Assembly (NCBI RefSeq): GCF_002407245.1
Contig: NZ_CP010681.1
Coordinates: forward strand, 682,001-746,000
DNA: 64,000 nucleotides
Reading direction: 5' to 3'
Source of the DNA: Phaeobacter piscinae
GTDB taxonomy: Bacteria > Pseudomonadota > Alphaproteobacteria > Rhodobacterales > Rhodobacteraceae
Positions 26,104-35,240 of this stretch are shown in pieces. Within the stretch, counting starts at the first letter, position 1. Each line of letters starts with the position of its first letter. Both the position numbers and the translations under genes were made by a program. Under the pieces are notes generated by a model that saw only the letters and a program-made list of their open reading frames with translations, did not search any database and had not been told where the DNA came from.

Positions 26104-26997
26104 ATGACGATCAGAATTGGCAATGCCCCATGTTCCTGGGGGGTAGAGTTTGCACAGGATCCCCGTAACCCGGACTGGCGCAGCGTTCTGAAGGACTGCG
26201 CCGAGGCCGGCTACAAGGGGATTGAGTTGGGGCCTGTGGGCTACATGCCCGAAGATCCCGCAATTCTGCGGGATGCGCTGGCCGAGCATGATCTGGAACT
26301 GATTGGCGGCGTGGTGTTCCGGGCGTTCCATGATCCTGATCAATGGGACGACGTCCTGGACGGGGCACATCGCACCTGCAAGGCGCTGAAGGCGCATGGT
26401 GCGGAACATTTGGTTCTGATCGATTCCATCTCGCCGCGCCGCGCGCCGACTGCTGGTCGCGCGGCGGAGGCTGAACAGATGAGCCAAGCAGAATGGTCGG
26501 CCTTCCGCGACCGGCTGGCCACAGTGGCCCAGATCGGGACCGAGGAATACGGTCTGACCGTCGGCATCCACGCCCATGCCGCGGGGTTCATGGATTTTGA
26601 GCCGGAGCTGGAGCGTTTGCTGGATGAAGTTGACGACAAGATCCTGAAGATCTGTTTCGATACTGGCCATCATTCCTATGCCGGATTTGACCCGGTTGCC
26701 TTCATGAAACGGCATATGGATCGTATCAGCTATATGCACTTCAAGGACATCGATCCCAAGGTGAAGGCAGATGTGATCGCCAAGCGGACAAATTTCTACG
26801 ATGCCTGTGGGCAGGGGATTTTCTGCAATCTTGGCGAGGGCGACGTTGATTTTCCAGCCGTTCGGCAACTGCTTGTTGATGCTGGATTTTCTGGCTGGTG
26901 CACGGTGGAGCAGGATTGCGACCCGACGCTGGATCCTGACCCCGTTGGTGATGCGCGGGCCAATCGCGAATACCTCGAATCTATCGGTTTCAACTAG
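26104..26997 (+). CDS. iolE: Myo-inosose-2 dehydratase
   Basis: A 297-residue TIM-barrel protein of the AP-endonuclease-2/xylose-isomerase-like superfamily. It opens IRIGNAPCSWGVEFAQDP, which is characteristic of IolE, and has VGIHAHAAGFMDFEPELERL and CFDTGHHSYAGFDP with metal-binding residues. It dehydrates 2-keto-myo-inositol to the trihydroxycyclohexanedione used by IolD. It sits 22 bp after the first dehydrogenase gene and 11 bp before the next. Confidence 0.95.
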   Translation: MTIRIGNAPCSWGVEFAQDPRNPDWRSVLKDCAEAGYKGIELGPVGYMPEDPAILRDALAEHDLELIGGVVFRAFHDPDQWDDVLDGAHRTCKALKAHGAEHLVLIDSISPRRAPTAGRAAEAEQMSQAEWSAFRDRLATVAQIGTEEYGLTVGIHAHAAGFMDFEPELERLLDEVDDKILKICFDTGHHSYAGFDPVAFMKRHMDRISYMHFKDIDPKVKADVIAKRTNFYDACGQGIFCNLGEGDVDFPAVRQLLVDAGFSGWCTVEQDCDPTLDPDPVGDARANREYLESIGFN

Positions 26998-27008
26998 GGA
27001 GCGGCACC

Positions 27009-28166
27009 ATGGCAAAACTGAAATGGGGCATGATTGGTGGCGGCGAAGGCAGCCAGATCGGACCGGCTCATCGTCTGGGCGCAGGACTGGATGGTGCCTT
27101 CGATTTCGCGGCGGCGGCCTTGGATCATCGCCCAGAAGAGGGGCGTGCCTATGGTCAGCGGCTGGGGCTTGCGGCGGACCGCGCCTACGGTGACTGGACG
27201 GAGATGCTGGAGGGGGAGCGCAATCGCGCGGATCGGGTTGATCTGGTCACTGTCGCAACCCCCAATGCCACGCACTTTGAGATCACCAAGAGGTTTCTGG
27301 AAGCTGGCTTTCACGTGCTCTGCGAAAAGCCGATGACGATGACTGTGGAAGAAGGCGAGGAAATCGTAAAGATTGCCAAGACGAAGGGCAAGATTTGCGC
27401 CGTGAACTATGGGTATTCCGGCTATTCCCTGGTCCGTCATATGAAGGCAATGGTGGCGCGCGGCGACCTTGGCAAGATCCGGCTTGTTAAGGCTGAATTC
27501 GCCCACGGCCACCATGCGGATGCGGCTGATGCAGACAATCCGCGGGTGCGTTGGCGCTACGATCCCGCTCAGGCCGGGGTCTCTGCCCAGTTCGCGGATT
27601 GTGGTATTCACGCGCTGCATATGGCGAGTTTTGTCATTGGTCAGGAGGTGGAACGCCTGTCAGCTGATACGGTCAGCTGTATTGAGAGCCGGGTTCTGGA
27701 AGATGACGCCATGGTGAACATGCGCTTTGATGGCGGGACTGTCGGGCGGCTCTGGACTTCATCGGTGGCGATCGGACGCCAGCACGGGCTGACTCTGCAG
27801 GTGTTTGGAGAGACTGGTGGCTTGCGTTGGTCGCAGGAGCAGCCAAACCAGCTTTATTGGATGCCCCTCGGTGAGCGGCTGCAGGTGATTGAGCGTGGCG
27901 AGGATAATCTCAGCCCCGAGGCAGATCGCACCAGTCGTGTAACCATCGGTCATGCCGAGGGGATGCCGCTGGCCTTTGCCAATATTTACAGTGATTTGGC
28001 AGAAGCGATTAGGGCTGAAAAAGCCGGGCGCCCAATCGATCCTGCCGCGGATCTCTACCCGCGTGCGGAAGACGGGTTACGCTCCATGGCGGCGGTTTTT
28101 GCAGTCGCGGAGAGCGGCGCGACAGACGGGGCTTGGGTGGATGCGCGCCCACCTATGTTTCGCTGA
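27009..28166 (+). CDS. Second Gfo/Idh/MocA family oxidoreductase, inositol locus
   Basis: A 385-residue dehydrogenase with GMIGGGEGSQIGPAHR as Rossmann motif, CEKPMTMTVEEGEEI as the lysine loop and SAQFADCGIHALHMASFV as the catalytic region. It is longer than IolG and only distantly similar to the other two paralogues of the locus. Placed last in the idh-iolE operon, with a good GGGAGCGG site upstream. Likely role: oxidation of another inositol isomer or an inositol derivative. Confidence 0.88.
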   Translation: MAKLKWGMIGGGEGSQIGPAHRLGAGLDGAFDFAAAALDHRPEEGRAYGQRLGLAADRAYGDWTEMLEGERNRADRVDLVTVATPNATHFEITKRFLEAGFHVLCEKPMTMTVEEGEEIVKIAKTKGKICAVNYGYSGYSLVRHMKAMVARGDLGKIRLVKAEFAHGHHADAADADNPRVRWRYDPAQAGVSAQFADCGIHALHMASFVIGQEVERLSADTVSCIESRVLEDDAMVNMRFDGGTVGRLWTSSVAIGRQHGLTLQVFGETGGLRWSQEQPNQLYWMPLGERLQVIERGEDNLSPEADRTSRVTIGHAEGMPLAFANIYSDLAEAIRAEKAGRPIDPAADLYPRAEDGLRSMAAVFAVAESGATDGAWVDARPPMFR

Positions 28167-28190
28167 TTGAGCCTGAACTGAAGCTGGGCA

Positions 28191-28216
28191 GGGGCGTCGG
28201 TTTTCTGGCGCCCTTC
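28191..28216. terminator. Weak hairpin between convergent genes
   Basis: Short stem of about 5-6 bp (GGGGCG/CGCCC) in the gap between the second dehydrogenase and the LacI repressor, followed by CTTCTTC. Marginal. Confidence 0.25.
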
Positions 28217-28232
28217 TTCGATGCCGGGTGGT

Positions 28233-29234
28233 TCAGGTTTTTTGCGGTCGCAGGGTTCCGCGCTCTACCACATGACAGGGGAAAATACGGGCCTCTGGAT
28301 AGCGATCAGGTTCATCCAGCATCGCCGTGACCAGTTCAATCGAAGAATTGACGATCTGCTCAATCGGCTGGTGGATGGTGGTGAGATCAATATTTTCCCA
28401 CCGTGCCATCTCCATGTCGTTGAGGCCGATAACTCCGATGTCCTGCGGCACCTGCAGGCCCTTTTCGCGGATCGCACTAAGCGCCCCAATCGACAAGACG
28501 TCATCACCACAGAAATAGGCCTCAGCCGGTTCATCTCGAAGCAGGCGCAGCATTTCACGGCGGCCCGCCTCGAAGGAGTAATCCTCGGCGAAACTATGTG
28601 TTGCTGTGACATCTGGACGGGTTTCCATCTCCGATGTGAAGCCCTTGCAACGGTCCTGAGTTGAGGTTGCGGTCTGCGGGCCGCCCATGAAAGCGACCGT
28701 TTTGTATCCGCGGGCTACAAGCGTGCGTGCAGCCATCCGGCCGCATTCGACGTTGTCGATCCCCACGACATGTACCTGCGGGGTGGAGGACGAGCGGCCA
28801 AAACTGTGCACCACCGGCACACCCGCATCGCGAAATGCCTTGGCAAAGCCTGGCGGGAGAGTCGAAGAGGCTACGACTACACCATCCACGGAATACTGTC
28901 GCAACATCCGGACCGAGTTTTCGGGATCGGTTTCGTCAGAGAGATTGACCAGCAGTGGCCGCAGGCCGCGATCCTGCAGGCGGCGCGTAAACCGATCGAA
29001 GACCTCAAGGAAAATCGGGTTGTGAAAGTTGTTGGAGACAAGGCCAATCAGTTTGGTGCGTCCGGTTGTCAGAGAGGAGGCCAATGCGTTTGGACTGTAG
29101 CCAAGTTCCTGCGCGGCCTTCTCGACCTTGCGCCGCATTTTTTCGGAGACGGATGCGCCATCGGTGAATGTGCGCGACACCGCTGATCGTGAGACCTGCG
29201 CCCGTTCTGCCACATCTTTTAACGTTACAGCCAT
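28233..29234 (-). CDS. LacI family repressor of the inositol locus
   Basis: A 333-residue LacI protein: helix-turn-helix VTLKDVAERAQVSRSAVSRT with hinge region GYSPNALA, then a sugar-binding effector domain. The ATG at 29234 follows GAGGAAG at good spacing; an in-frame ATG at 29261 (MARTRGRPG) is possible. It lies between the idh-iolE operon and the ABC importer, and GCAACCGG-type operators lie before itself, before the importer and between iolD and idh. It is therefore the likely inositol-responsive repressor of all of them. Confidence 0.92.
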   Translation of the reverse strand: MAVTLKDVAERAQVSRSAVSRTFTDGASVSEKMRRKVEKAAQELGYSPNALASSLTTGRTKLIGLVSNNFHNPIFLEVFDRFTRRLQDRGLRPLLVNLSDETDPENSVRMLRQYSVDGVVVASSTLPPGFAKAFRDAGVPVVHSFGRSSSTPQVHVVGIDNVECGRMAARTLVARGYKTVAFMGGPQTATSTQDRCKGFTSEMETRPDVTATHSFAEDYSFEAGRREMLRLLRDEPAEAYFCGDDVLSIGALSAIREKGLQVPQDIGVIGLNDMEMARWENIDLTTIHQPIEQIVNSSIELVTAMLDEPDRYPEARIFPCHVVERGTLRPQKT

Positions 29235-29278
29235 TCCTGGTCTTCCTCTTGTCCGGGCCATCTGGGGCCCATCCACCT

Positions 29279-29296
29279 GTGCAACCGGCTGCGCAC
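29279..29296. promoter_or_regulatory. LacI-type operator, iol regulon site 3 (imperfect)
   Basis: TGTGCAACCGGCTGCGCA matches a palindrome at 14 of 18 positions and shares the GCAACCGG core with the two perfect sites. It lies 45 bp upstream of the LacI gene, a likely autoregulation site. Confidence 0.6.
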
Positions 29297-29356
29297 CGGA
29301 TCAGATTATCTATCGCGGATCCAAATCGAGTTCAGCAGAAAAAATGCTGCCACAAA

Positions 29357-29372
29357 TTGCAACCGGTTGCAA
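29357..29372. promoter_or_regulatory. LacI-type operator, iol regulon site 2
   Basis: TTGCAACCGGTTGCAA, a perfect 16-bp palindrome identical in its core to site 1, lies 88 bp upstream of the importer's binding-protein gene. Its right half overlaps a candidate -35 element. Confidence 0.85.
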
Positions 29373-29396
29373 AAAAAATCGATTCGTGGTTATTCT
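29367..29396 (+). promoter_or_regulatory. Candidate promoter of the inositol ABC importer
   Basis: TTGCAA (29367-29372) and TATTCT (29391-29396) are separated by 18 bp. The -35 lies inside operator site 2, so bound repressor would block RNA polymerase. Confidence 0.5.
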
Positions 29397-29459
29397 GATC
29401 CCCGACGCGAATGGGACCGCCCGGACGCGATCGTGACGGTAAAACTTTGGGAGGAAAGA

Positions 29460-30410
29460 ATGACGTCAATCTTCAAGACATTTATGCTCGCAACAACGGT
29501 TGCAGCGGCGCCGATGATGCTGGCAACAACAGCCTCTGCCGAGGGTGAAAAATACATCCTCGTCAGCCACGCCCCCGACAGCGACAGCTGGTGGAACACC
29601 ATCAAGAACGGGATCGCCCTGGCGGGCGAGCAGATGAACGTGGAGGTGGAATACCGCAACCCGCCGACCGGTGACCTCGCCGATATGGCGCGGATCATTG
29701 AGCAGGCCGCGGCCTCAGGGCCCAACGGCATCATCACAACCCTGTCCGACTATGATGTGCTGTCCGGCCCGATCAAAGCAGCCGTGGACAGCGGCGTGGA
29801 TGTGATCATCATGAACTCCGGCACCCCGGATCAGGCCCGCGAAGTCGGCGCCCTGATGTATGTTGGTCAGCCAGAATATGACGCAGGCCATGCGGCGGGT
29901 ATGCGCGCCAAAGCGGACGGTGTCGGCAGCTTTCTTTGCGTGAACCACTACATCAGTTCGCCATCTTCAACAGAACGCTGTCAGGGCTTTGCCGACGGGC
30001 TGGGTGTGGATCTCGGCGATCAGATGATCGACAGCGGACAGGATCCGGCGGAAATCAAGAACCGCGTTCTGGCCTATCTCAACACCAACCCGGAAACTGA
30101 TGCGATTCTGACACTCGGTCCGACCTCGGCGGATCCAACCCTGCTGGCGCTGGAAGAAAACGGCATGGCTGGCGACATCTATTTCGGCACCTTCGATCTG
30201 GGTGAGGAAATCGTCAAAGGTCTGAAAGCCGGTGTCATCAACTGGGGGATTGATCAGCAGCCGTTCCTGCAGGCCTATCTGCCGGTCGTGGTTCTGACCA
30301 ACTACCACCGCTACGGCGTGCTGCCCGGCAACAACATCAACTCTGGCCCTGGTTTTGTAACCAAGGACGGCCTGGAAAAGGTCGAAGAGTTCGCGGGCGA
30401 GTACCGGTAA
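29460..30410 (+). CDS. Sugar/polyol ABC transporter periplasmic binding protein (probable inositol)
   Basis: A 316-residue protein with a cleavable signal peptide (ending TASA-EGEKY, about residue 27) and a type I periplasmic binding fold of the ribose-binding family. It starts with GGGAGGAAAG before the ATG. It is the first gene of the importer operon and carries the iol operator upstream, so myo-inositol or a related polyol is the likely ligand; this is inference from context. A strong hairpin follows its stop codon. Confidence 0.9.
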   Translation: MTSIFKTFMLATTVAAAPMMLATTASAEGEKYILVSHAPDSDSWWNTIKNGIALAGEQMNVEVEYRNPPTGDLADMARIIEQAAASGPNGIITTLSDYDVLSGPIKAAVDSGVDVIIMNSGTPDQAREVGALMYVGQPEYDAGHAAGMRAKADGVGSFLCVNHYISSPSSTERCQGFADGLGVDLGDQMIDSGQDPAEIKNRVLAYLNTNPETDAILTLGPTSADPTLLALEENGMAGDIYFGTFDLGEEIVKGLKAGVINWGIDQQPFLQAYLPVVVLTNYHRYGVLPGNNINSGPGFVTKDGLEKVEEFAGEYR

Positions 30411-30426
30411 TAATCTCCCCAAGTGC

Positions 30427-30452
30427 GGGCGGCTGAGACACATCAGCCGCCC
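30427..30452 (+). promoter_or_regulatory. Intercistronic hairpin after the binding-protein gene
   Basis: Perfect 10-bp stem GGGCGGCTGA/TCAGCCGCCC with loop GACACA, followed by CTTATTTC, lies in the 62-bp gap before the permease gene. It can act as a partial terminator or a 3' stabiliser that raises binding protein over permease. Confidence 0.7.
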
Positions 30453-30472
30453 CTTATTTCAGAGAGAGCACT

Positions 30473-31594
30473 ATGTCTGACGCACCTACCCAATTTGCGG
30501 AAGACGAGCGGATCAAAACCCGTTCGAAATTCCGCGAAGCCATGATCCGACCCGAATTGGGCGGCATTATCGGCACCATCACCGTATTCGCGATGTTCCT
30601 TATTTTTGCTGGTGACAGCGGCATGTTCAACAGCCAGGGCGTGATGAACTGGAGCCAGATCTCCGCCCAGTTCATGATCATCGCAGTTGGGGCCTGCCTG
30701 CTGATGATCGCGGGCGAGTTTGATCTCTCGGTCGGGTCCATGATCGGGTTCGCGGGAATGTTGATCGCCATTTTCAGCGTAACGCTGGGCTGGCCGGTCT
30801 GGTTGGCTATTCTGGTGACCTTCGCAATCGCCACAGCCATTGGTGCGCTGAATGGATTTATCGTGGTGCGCACGGGGCTGCCCAGCTTCATTGTCACGCT
30901 GGCCTTCCTGTTCATCCTGCGCGGCTTTGCAATCTATTTGCCGCAGACCATTGAACGTAAGACGATCATTGGCGGGGTGGCTGACGCCGCCGAGGGCGAT
31001 TGGATGGCGGCACTGTTCGGAGGTAAAATTCTGACCGGCCTGTTCCAGTGGTTGGGCGACAACGGTTGGATCGCCGTTTTTGAACGCGGCACCCGCAAGG
31101 GGCAGCCGGTGGTCGAGGGGCTGCCCATGCTCATCGTTTGGGCTATTCTGCTGGTGATCGTTGGTCATGTCATCCTGACCAAAACACGGTTTGGCAACTG
31201 GATCTTTGCGGCGGGCGGTGACGCTGAGGCTGCGCGGAACTCCGGGGTGCCTGTCAACCGCGTGAAAATCCTGATGTTCATGTTCACAGCTTTCTGCGCG
31301 ACCGTCTTTGCAACCTGTCAGGTGATGGAGTTTGGCGGCGCCGGGTCGGATCGTGGCTTGCTGAAAGAATTTGAAGCCATCATCGCGGTGGTGATTGGTG
31401 GCGCGCTCCTAACCGGTGGCTATGGCTCGGTTCTGGGGGCGGCGCTCGGTGCGCTGATCTTTGGCGTGGTGCAGCAGGGGCTGTTCTTTGCCGGGGTTGA
31501 AAGCTCTCTGTTCCGGGTGTTCCTCGGTCTGATCCTGCTGTTTGCAGTCATCCTCAACACCTATATCCGCCGCGTTATCACAGGGGAGCGCTGA
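30473..31594 (+). CDS. ABC transporter permease, ribose-type (probable inositol)
   Basis: A 373-residue inner-membrane protein of the RbsC/BPD_transp_2 family with about ten hydrophobic helices. The typical [20 protein letters not shown] region and [20 protein letters not shown] block are present. It has an insertion of about 40 residues around positions 160-215 that makes it longer than most RbsC proteins. It ends one base before the ATPase start codon. Confidence 0.92.
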   Translation: MSDAPTQFAEDERIKTRSKFREAMIRPELGGIIGTITVFAMFLIFAGDSGMFNSQGVMNWSQISAQFMIIAVGACLLMIAGEFDLSVGSMIGFAGMLIAIFSVTLGWPVWLAILVTFAIATAIGALNGFIVVRTGLPSFIVTLAFLFILRGFAIYLPQTIERKTIIGGVADAAEGDWMAALFGGKILTGLFQWLGDNGWIAVFERGTRKGQPVVEGLPMLIVWAILLVIVGHVILTKTRFGNWIFAAGGDAEAARNSGVPVNRVKILMFMFTAFCATVFATCQVMEFGGAGSDRGLLKEFEAIIAVVIGGALLTGGYGSVLGAALGALIFGVVQQGLFFAGVESSLFRVFLGLILLFAVILNTYIRRVITGER

Positions 31595-31595
31595 T

Positions 31596-32381
31596 ATGAC
31601 TACGTCTCAACCCTTGATCCGCATGCAGGGCATCGAAAAGCACTTTGGCAGCGTGATTGCGCTGGCCGGTGTCTCGGTTGATGTGTTCCCTGGAGAATGC
31701 CACTGCCTGCTTGGCGACAATGGCGCCGGGAAATCGACCTTCATCAAAACCATGTCCGGGGTGCATAAACCCACCAAGGGCGACATCCTGTTCGAAGGTC
31801 AGCCGCTGCATTTTGCGGATCCTCGTGATGCAATTGCCGCAGGGATTGCCACTGTGCATCAGCATCTCGCGATGATCCCGCTGATGTCGGTCAGCCGCAA
31901 CTTTTTCATGGGGAATGAGCCGATCCGCAAGATCGGTCCGCTAAAGCTGTTTGATCATGACTATGCCAATCGCATCACCATGGAAGAGATGCGCAAGATG
32001 GGTATCAACCTGCGTGGGCCGGATCAGGCTGTTGGCACCTTGTCGGGGGGGGAGCGTCAGACTGTGGCCATCGCCCGTGCGGTGCATTTCGGCGCGAAGG
32101 TGCTGATCCTGGATGAGCCGACATCGGCGCTGGGTGTGCGCCAGACCGCCAATGTGCTTGCCACCATCGACAAGGTACGCAAGCAGGGGGTGGCCGTGGT
32201 GTTCATCACTCACAACGTGCGTCATGCCCTGGCCGTTGGCGACCGGTTCACGGTGCTGAACCGCGGCCAGACCCTCGGGACAGCAGAGCGCGGCGAAATC
32301 TCTGCCGAGGAGCTGCAGGATATGATGGCAGGCGGGCAGGAGCTGGCAACGCTTGAGGGAAGCCTTGGCGGCACAGTCTGA
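31596..32381 (+). CDS. ABC transporter ATPase, single-domain (probable inositol)
   Basis: A 261-residue ATPase with Walker [10 protein letters not shown], signature [14 protein letters not shown], Walker [13 protein letters not shown] and H-loop FITHNV. It is a single-domain subunit, as in FrcA-type systems, not the 500-residue tandem form of RbsA; two copies would form the active dimer. It is the last gene of the importer operon and is followed by a strong terminator. Confidence 0.93.
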   Translation: MTTSQPLIRMQGIEKHFGSVIALAGVSVDVFPGECHCLLGDNGAGKSTFIKTMSGVHKPTKGDILFEGQPLHFADPRDAIAAGIATVHQHLAMIPLMSVSRNFFMGNEPIRKIGPLKLFDHDYANRITMEEMRKMGINLRGPDQAVGTLSGGERQTVAIARAVHFGAKVLILDEPTSALGVRQTANVLATIDKVRKQGVAVVFITHNVRHALAVGDRFTVLNRGQTLGTAERGEISAEELQDMMAGGQELATLEGSLGGTV

Positions 32382-32407
32382 GGCGATACCAGATTCATTG
32401 AAAAAAT

Positions 32408-32440
32408 CCGCCGGGGCGCAGGTTCCGGCGGCTTTTGTTT
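32408..32440. terminator. Rho-independent terminator
   Basis: Perfect 7-bp stem CCGCCGG/CCGGCGG (32408-32414 with 32425-32431) followed by CTTTTGTTTT on the plus strand; an A6 run precedes it, giving a T run for the minus strand too. It separates the convergent importer operon and galactoside operon. Confidence 0.85.
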
Positions 32441-34359
32441 TAGACCTCTTGGCGTGCCCTGCGCAGAACACCTGCGGGCGGGAGCGTGCCGACCTCGGTC
32501 TCTACCGGCTCGGCGAGATGGTTGAACCAGAATTCCTCCGTCGCGGTCTGTCGCATACGGACACCCTCGGGCATTTTGCGGATGGTCACGCCCGCGCGGG
32601 CGCAGAGCGTTGTGACCAAGCGGTCCAGGCCCGCCGGATCCAGCCAGCCGGCACAATACACCTGATTGCCCGCAGCGACAGCGACCGCATGACCGGTTGA
32701 GGTTTCGATCAGAACATCCGCCTCACCCTCCAGCGTTTCCAGATAGCCGACAACCGCGCCATCGCCGTTTGCGAGTGGCAGCGGCATATCCGGTCGGAGG
32801 CTTTCGACCGCTGCGATGACCACATCCAGCCCCTGAAGAGCGGGCGGCAACGGGGCGGTTGGGATCTTGAAATCCTCATCCCGCGCCGCTGTACGCGGAC
32901 CATAAAGACGCAGACCTGCCGCCTCGGCCAGTGCCTTTCGCAGGTCATCCGGGAGGTGCATCAGGCCGGGGGCAAGGATCAGCTCATATCCGGTGAAATC
33001 ACTTCGGGTCGGCGGGATGATGTCAACAGACAGACCCGCGCGACGCAGGGCACGGTAGTGATCCAGCACAAGGTCGAAGTAGCTCAGACCTTGACCATGC
33101 GGCTGCACCTGCCAGGCCCATTCTGCGTCATAATCGAAGATCAGCGCGACAGGAGCCTGCGATGGTGCAACCTCACCCGCGTTTGCTAATTCCTCAGCCA
33201 CCTGACGTGCCTCGGAGATGGCGGGGGTCTCTGCACTATCGGGACGCAGCAACCCAGCATGGAGTTGCTCCTGCGCAAAAGGCGCCTGCCGCCAGCGGAA
33301 ATAGCAAACTGCCTCCGCGCCATGGGCAAAGGCCTCCCAGGTCCAGAATCGCACCATGCCGGGCAGGGGCGCAGGATTGTAGGGCGCCCAGTTCACCGGG
33401 CCGGGTTGCTGTTCCATCACCCACCAGCGCCCACGCCCCACAGCACGGTAGAGGTCATGGTGAAAGGCCTGAAAATCCGGGTCACCCTGTCGCGCATATC
33501 GGCGCTGATCTGCTGCGCTGGCACCGACCCGGTCCTCAAGAAAGCCCAAAGGGTAGCTGTCCCAACTGGCGATCTCCAGATCCTCTCCGACCTTGTAATG
33601 GTCAAAGTCGGTCACCCGTCCCATGTAATTATGCGCAATCGGCGCGTCGGAATGGGCGCGCAGGATCTCCACCTGATCGCGGTTGAAGCTGACAACCTGG
33701 TCTGATGAAAACCGTCGGAACGCCTGCATATGGGCCGGGTTCGGTTCGGTCACGGTGAGGTTCGGCAGCCCGATCTGGTTAAAGCGATCATACTCCATCG
33801 ACCAGAACACATTTCCCCAAGCGCTGTTCAGCGCGCAAATGTCACCGTCGTACCGCTCTTCCAGCCACCGCACGAATGCCACACGGGCTGCGTCAGAGTA
33901 GCTGATCGTGGTCTCGTGGCAGCCGTATTCATTGTCCGTCTGCCAGGCGGCGATGCGCTCGCCGGGTCCATAGCGCTCCGCCATCAGTGTGACGATCCGC
34001 CGGGCCTCTGCGCGGTATCCCTGGTGGCTGAAGCAATAGTGGCGACGCGAACCGAAGCCGCGCGATTTGCCATCAGCATCCAGCGCAAACATGTCAGGGT
34101 GGCGGTCCACCATCCAGCGCGGCGGCGTTGCGGTCGGGGTGCCCAGTACCACCTTCAATCCGGCCGCGACCAAAGTGTCGATGGCCCGGTCCAGCCAGTC
34201 CCATTGCAGATCACCGCGGGTAGGCTCGATCCGAGACCAGGAAAATTCGCCAATGCGGACCCAGGTGAGCCCCGCCGCGACCATGCGTGCGGCGTCCCCC
34301 TGCCAGATGTATTCAGGCCAGTGTTCGGGATAATAGCAGGTTCCAAGCGTGCGCTGCAT
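32440..34359 (-). CDS. Beta-galactosidase, glycoside hydrolase family 42
   Basis: A 639-residue GH42 enzyme. It opens LGTCYYPEHWPEYIWQGDAA, shows the acid/base glutamate in WQTDNEYGCHET and the nucleophile glutamate in VMEQQPGPVNW, followed by the trimerisation and C-terminal domains. There is no signal peptide, so it cleaves imported beta-galactosides in the cytoplasm. The ATG at 34359 follows GAGGACC; a TTG at 34371 overlapping the lactonase stop is the alternative. Last gene of the galactoside operon. Confidence 0.94.
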   Translation of the reverse strand: MQRTLGTCYYPEHWPEYIWQGDAARMVAAGLTWVRIGEFSWSRIEPTRGDLQWDWLDRAIDTLVAAGLKVVLGTPTATPPRWMVDRHPDMFALDADGKSRGFGSRRHYCFSHQGYRAEARRIVTLMAERYGPGERIAAWQTDNEYGCHETTISYSDAARVAFVRWLEERYDGDICALNSAWGNVFWSMEYDRFNQIGLPNLTVTEPNPAHMQAFRRFSSDQVVSFNRDQVEILRAHSDAPIAHNYMGRVTDFDHYKVGEDLEIASWDSYPLGFLEDRVGASAADQRRYARQGDPDFQAFHHDLYRAVGRGRWWVMEQQPGPVNWAPYNPAPLPGMVRFWTWEAFAHGAEAVCYFRWRQAPFAQEQLHAGLLRPDSAETPAISEARQVAEELANAGEVAPSQAPVALIFDYDAEWAWQVQPHGQGLSYFDLVLDHYRALRRAGLSVDIIPPTRSDFTGYELILAPGLMHLPDDLRKALAEAAGLRLYGPRTAARDEDFKIPTAPLPPALQGLDVVIAAVESLRPDMPLPLANGDGAVVGYLETLEGEADVLIETSTGHAVAVAAGNQVYCAGWLDPAGLDRLVTTLCARAGVTIRKMPEGVRMRQTATEEFWFNHLAEPVETEVGTLPPAGVLRRARQEV

Positions 34360-34367
34360 GATGGTCC

Positions 34368-35240
34368 TCAAAGAATGACGCGGTGTTCGCGCTGGCCCTT
34401 GGCCGTCGTGTGAATGCGGTAGGTCTTGCCCGCTGCCGGATCATTCAGCCCATCTGCGGCGGTGGTGATGAACAAGTCTGACAGGTCTTCCCCGCCCAGG
34501 GCTGGGCAGGAGGCCTGCGCGGTCGGGACCGGATAGATTGCTGTCAGCTCTCCCGTTGGGGTGTAGACCGCGACACGGCCTGCCCCCCATTGCGCGTTCC
34601 AGAACCGGCCTTCCGTGTCAACAATGGCGCCATCGGGGCCGAAATCTTCGTCGCTAAGATCGATAAACACTGATGGTTCGCCAATCGGCCATCCGTCCTC
34701 TGCTGCCAATGGCTGCCGCATGATCTTGCCCGTCTTGGTGTCGGTGAAATAGGCGCAGGATTTGTCTGGGGCAAAACAGATCGCATTGGTGATGGTCTGG
34801 TTTGTTATCAGTTGGCGCAGCTCGCCCCGGTAGTAGCGATAGATCGCGCCCAGACCGAACTCAGCCTTATAGCCCATAGTCCCGATCCAGAACCCGCCCC
34901 AGGGGTCTGCCCGACCATCGTTCGAGCGGGTCAGCGGCTGATCTGCCTCCAGATCTACCAGATGGATCCGCGCGCCACTTTCGATATCAAACCGCCAGAG
35001 CGCGCTGGTGCTGGCCATGATCAGTGTCGTTTCATCGACCCAGCCAGCGGCGGACACGCAATCGTCGAACTGCCAGTGGATCTCCTTTTCCCCAACAACG
35101 CTGAACAGCCGCTTTTCGAGGATATCGAACCAGAACAGTTGCTTGCGGGTCGGGTGCCACAACGGCCCTTCGCCAAGGGTGCAGCGGGTTTCGCTGAGGA
35201 CCTGAGCCGCCGCTGCATGGATTTTTGGGTCATTTGCCAT
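34368..35240 (-). CDS. SMP-30/gluconolactonase family lactonase (probable galactonolactonase)
   Basis: A 290-residue six-bladed beta-propeller with the family blocks LGEGPLWHPTRKQLFWFDI (metal-binding Glu), RSNDGRADPWGGFWIGTMG and DFGPDGAIVDTEGRFWNAQW. Set between KDPGal aldolase and beta-galactosidase, it should open galactono-lactone to galactonate. Its ATG lies inside the end of the aldolase gene (11-base overlap). Confidence 0.9.
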   Translation of the reverse strand: MANDPKIHAAAAQVLSETRCTLGEGPLWHPTRKQLFWFDILEKRLFSVVGEKEIHWQFDDCVSAAGWVDETTLIMASTSALWRFDIESGARIHLVDLEADQPLTRSNDGRADPWGGFWIGTMGYKAEFGLGAIYRYYRGELRQLITNQTITNAICFAPDKSCAYFTDTKTGKIMRQPLAAEDGWPIGEPSVFIDLSDEDFGPDGAIVDTEGRFWNAQWGAGRVAVYTPTGELTAIYPVPTAQASCPALGGEDLSDLFITTAADGLNDPAAGKTYRIHTTAKGQREHRVIL

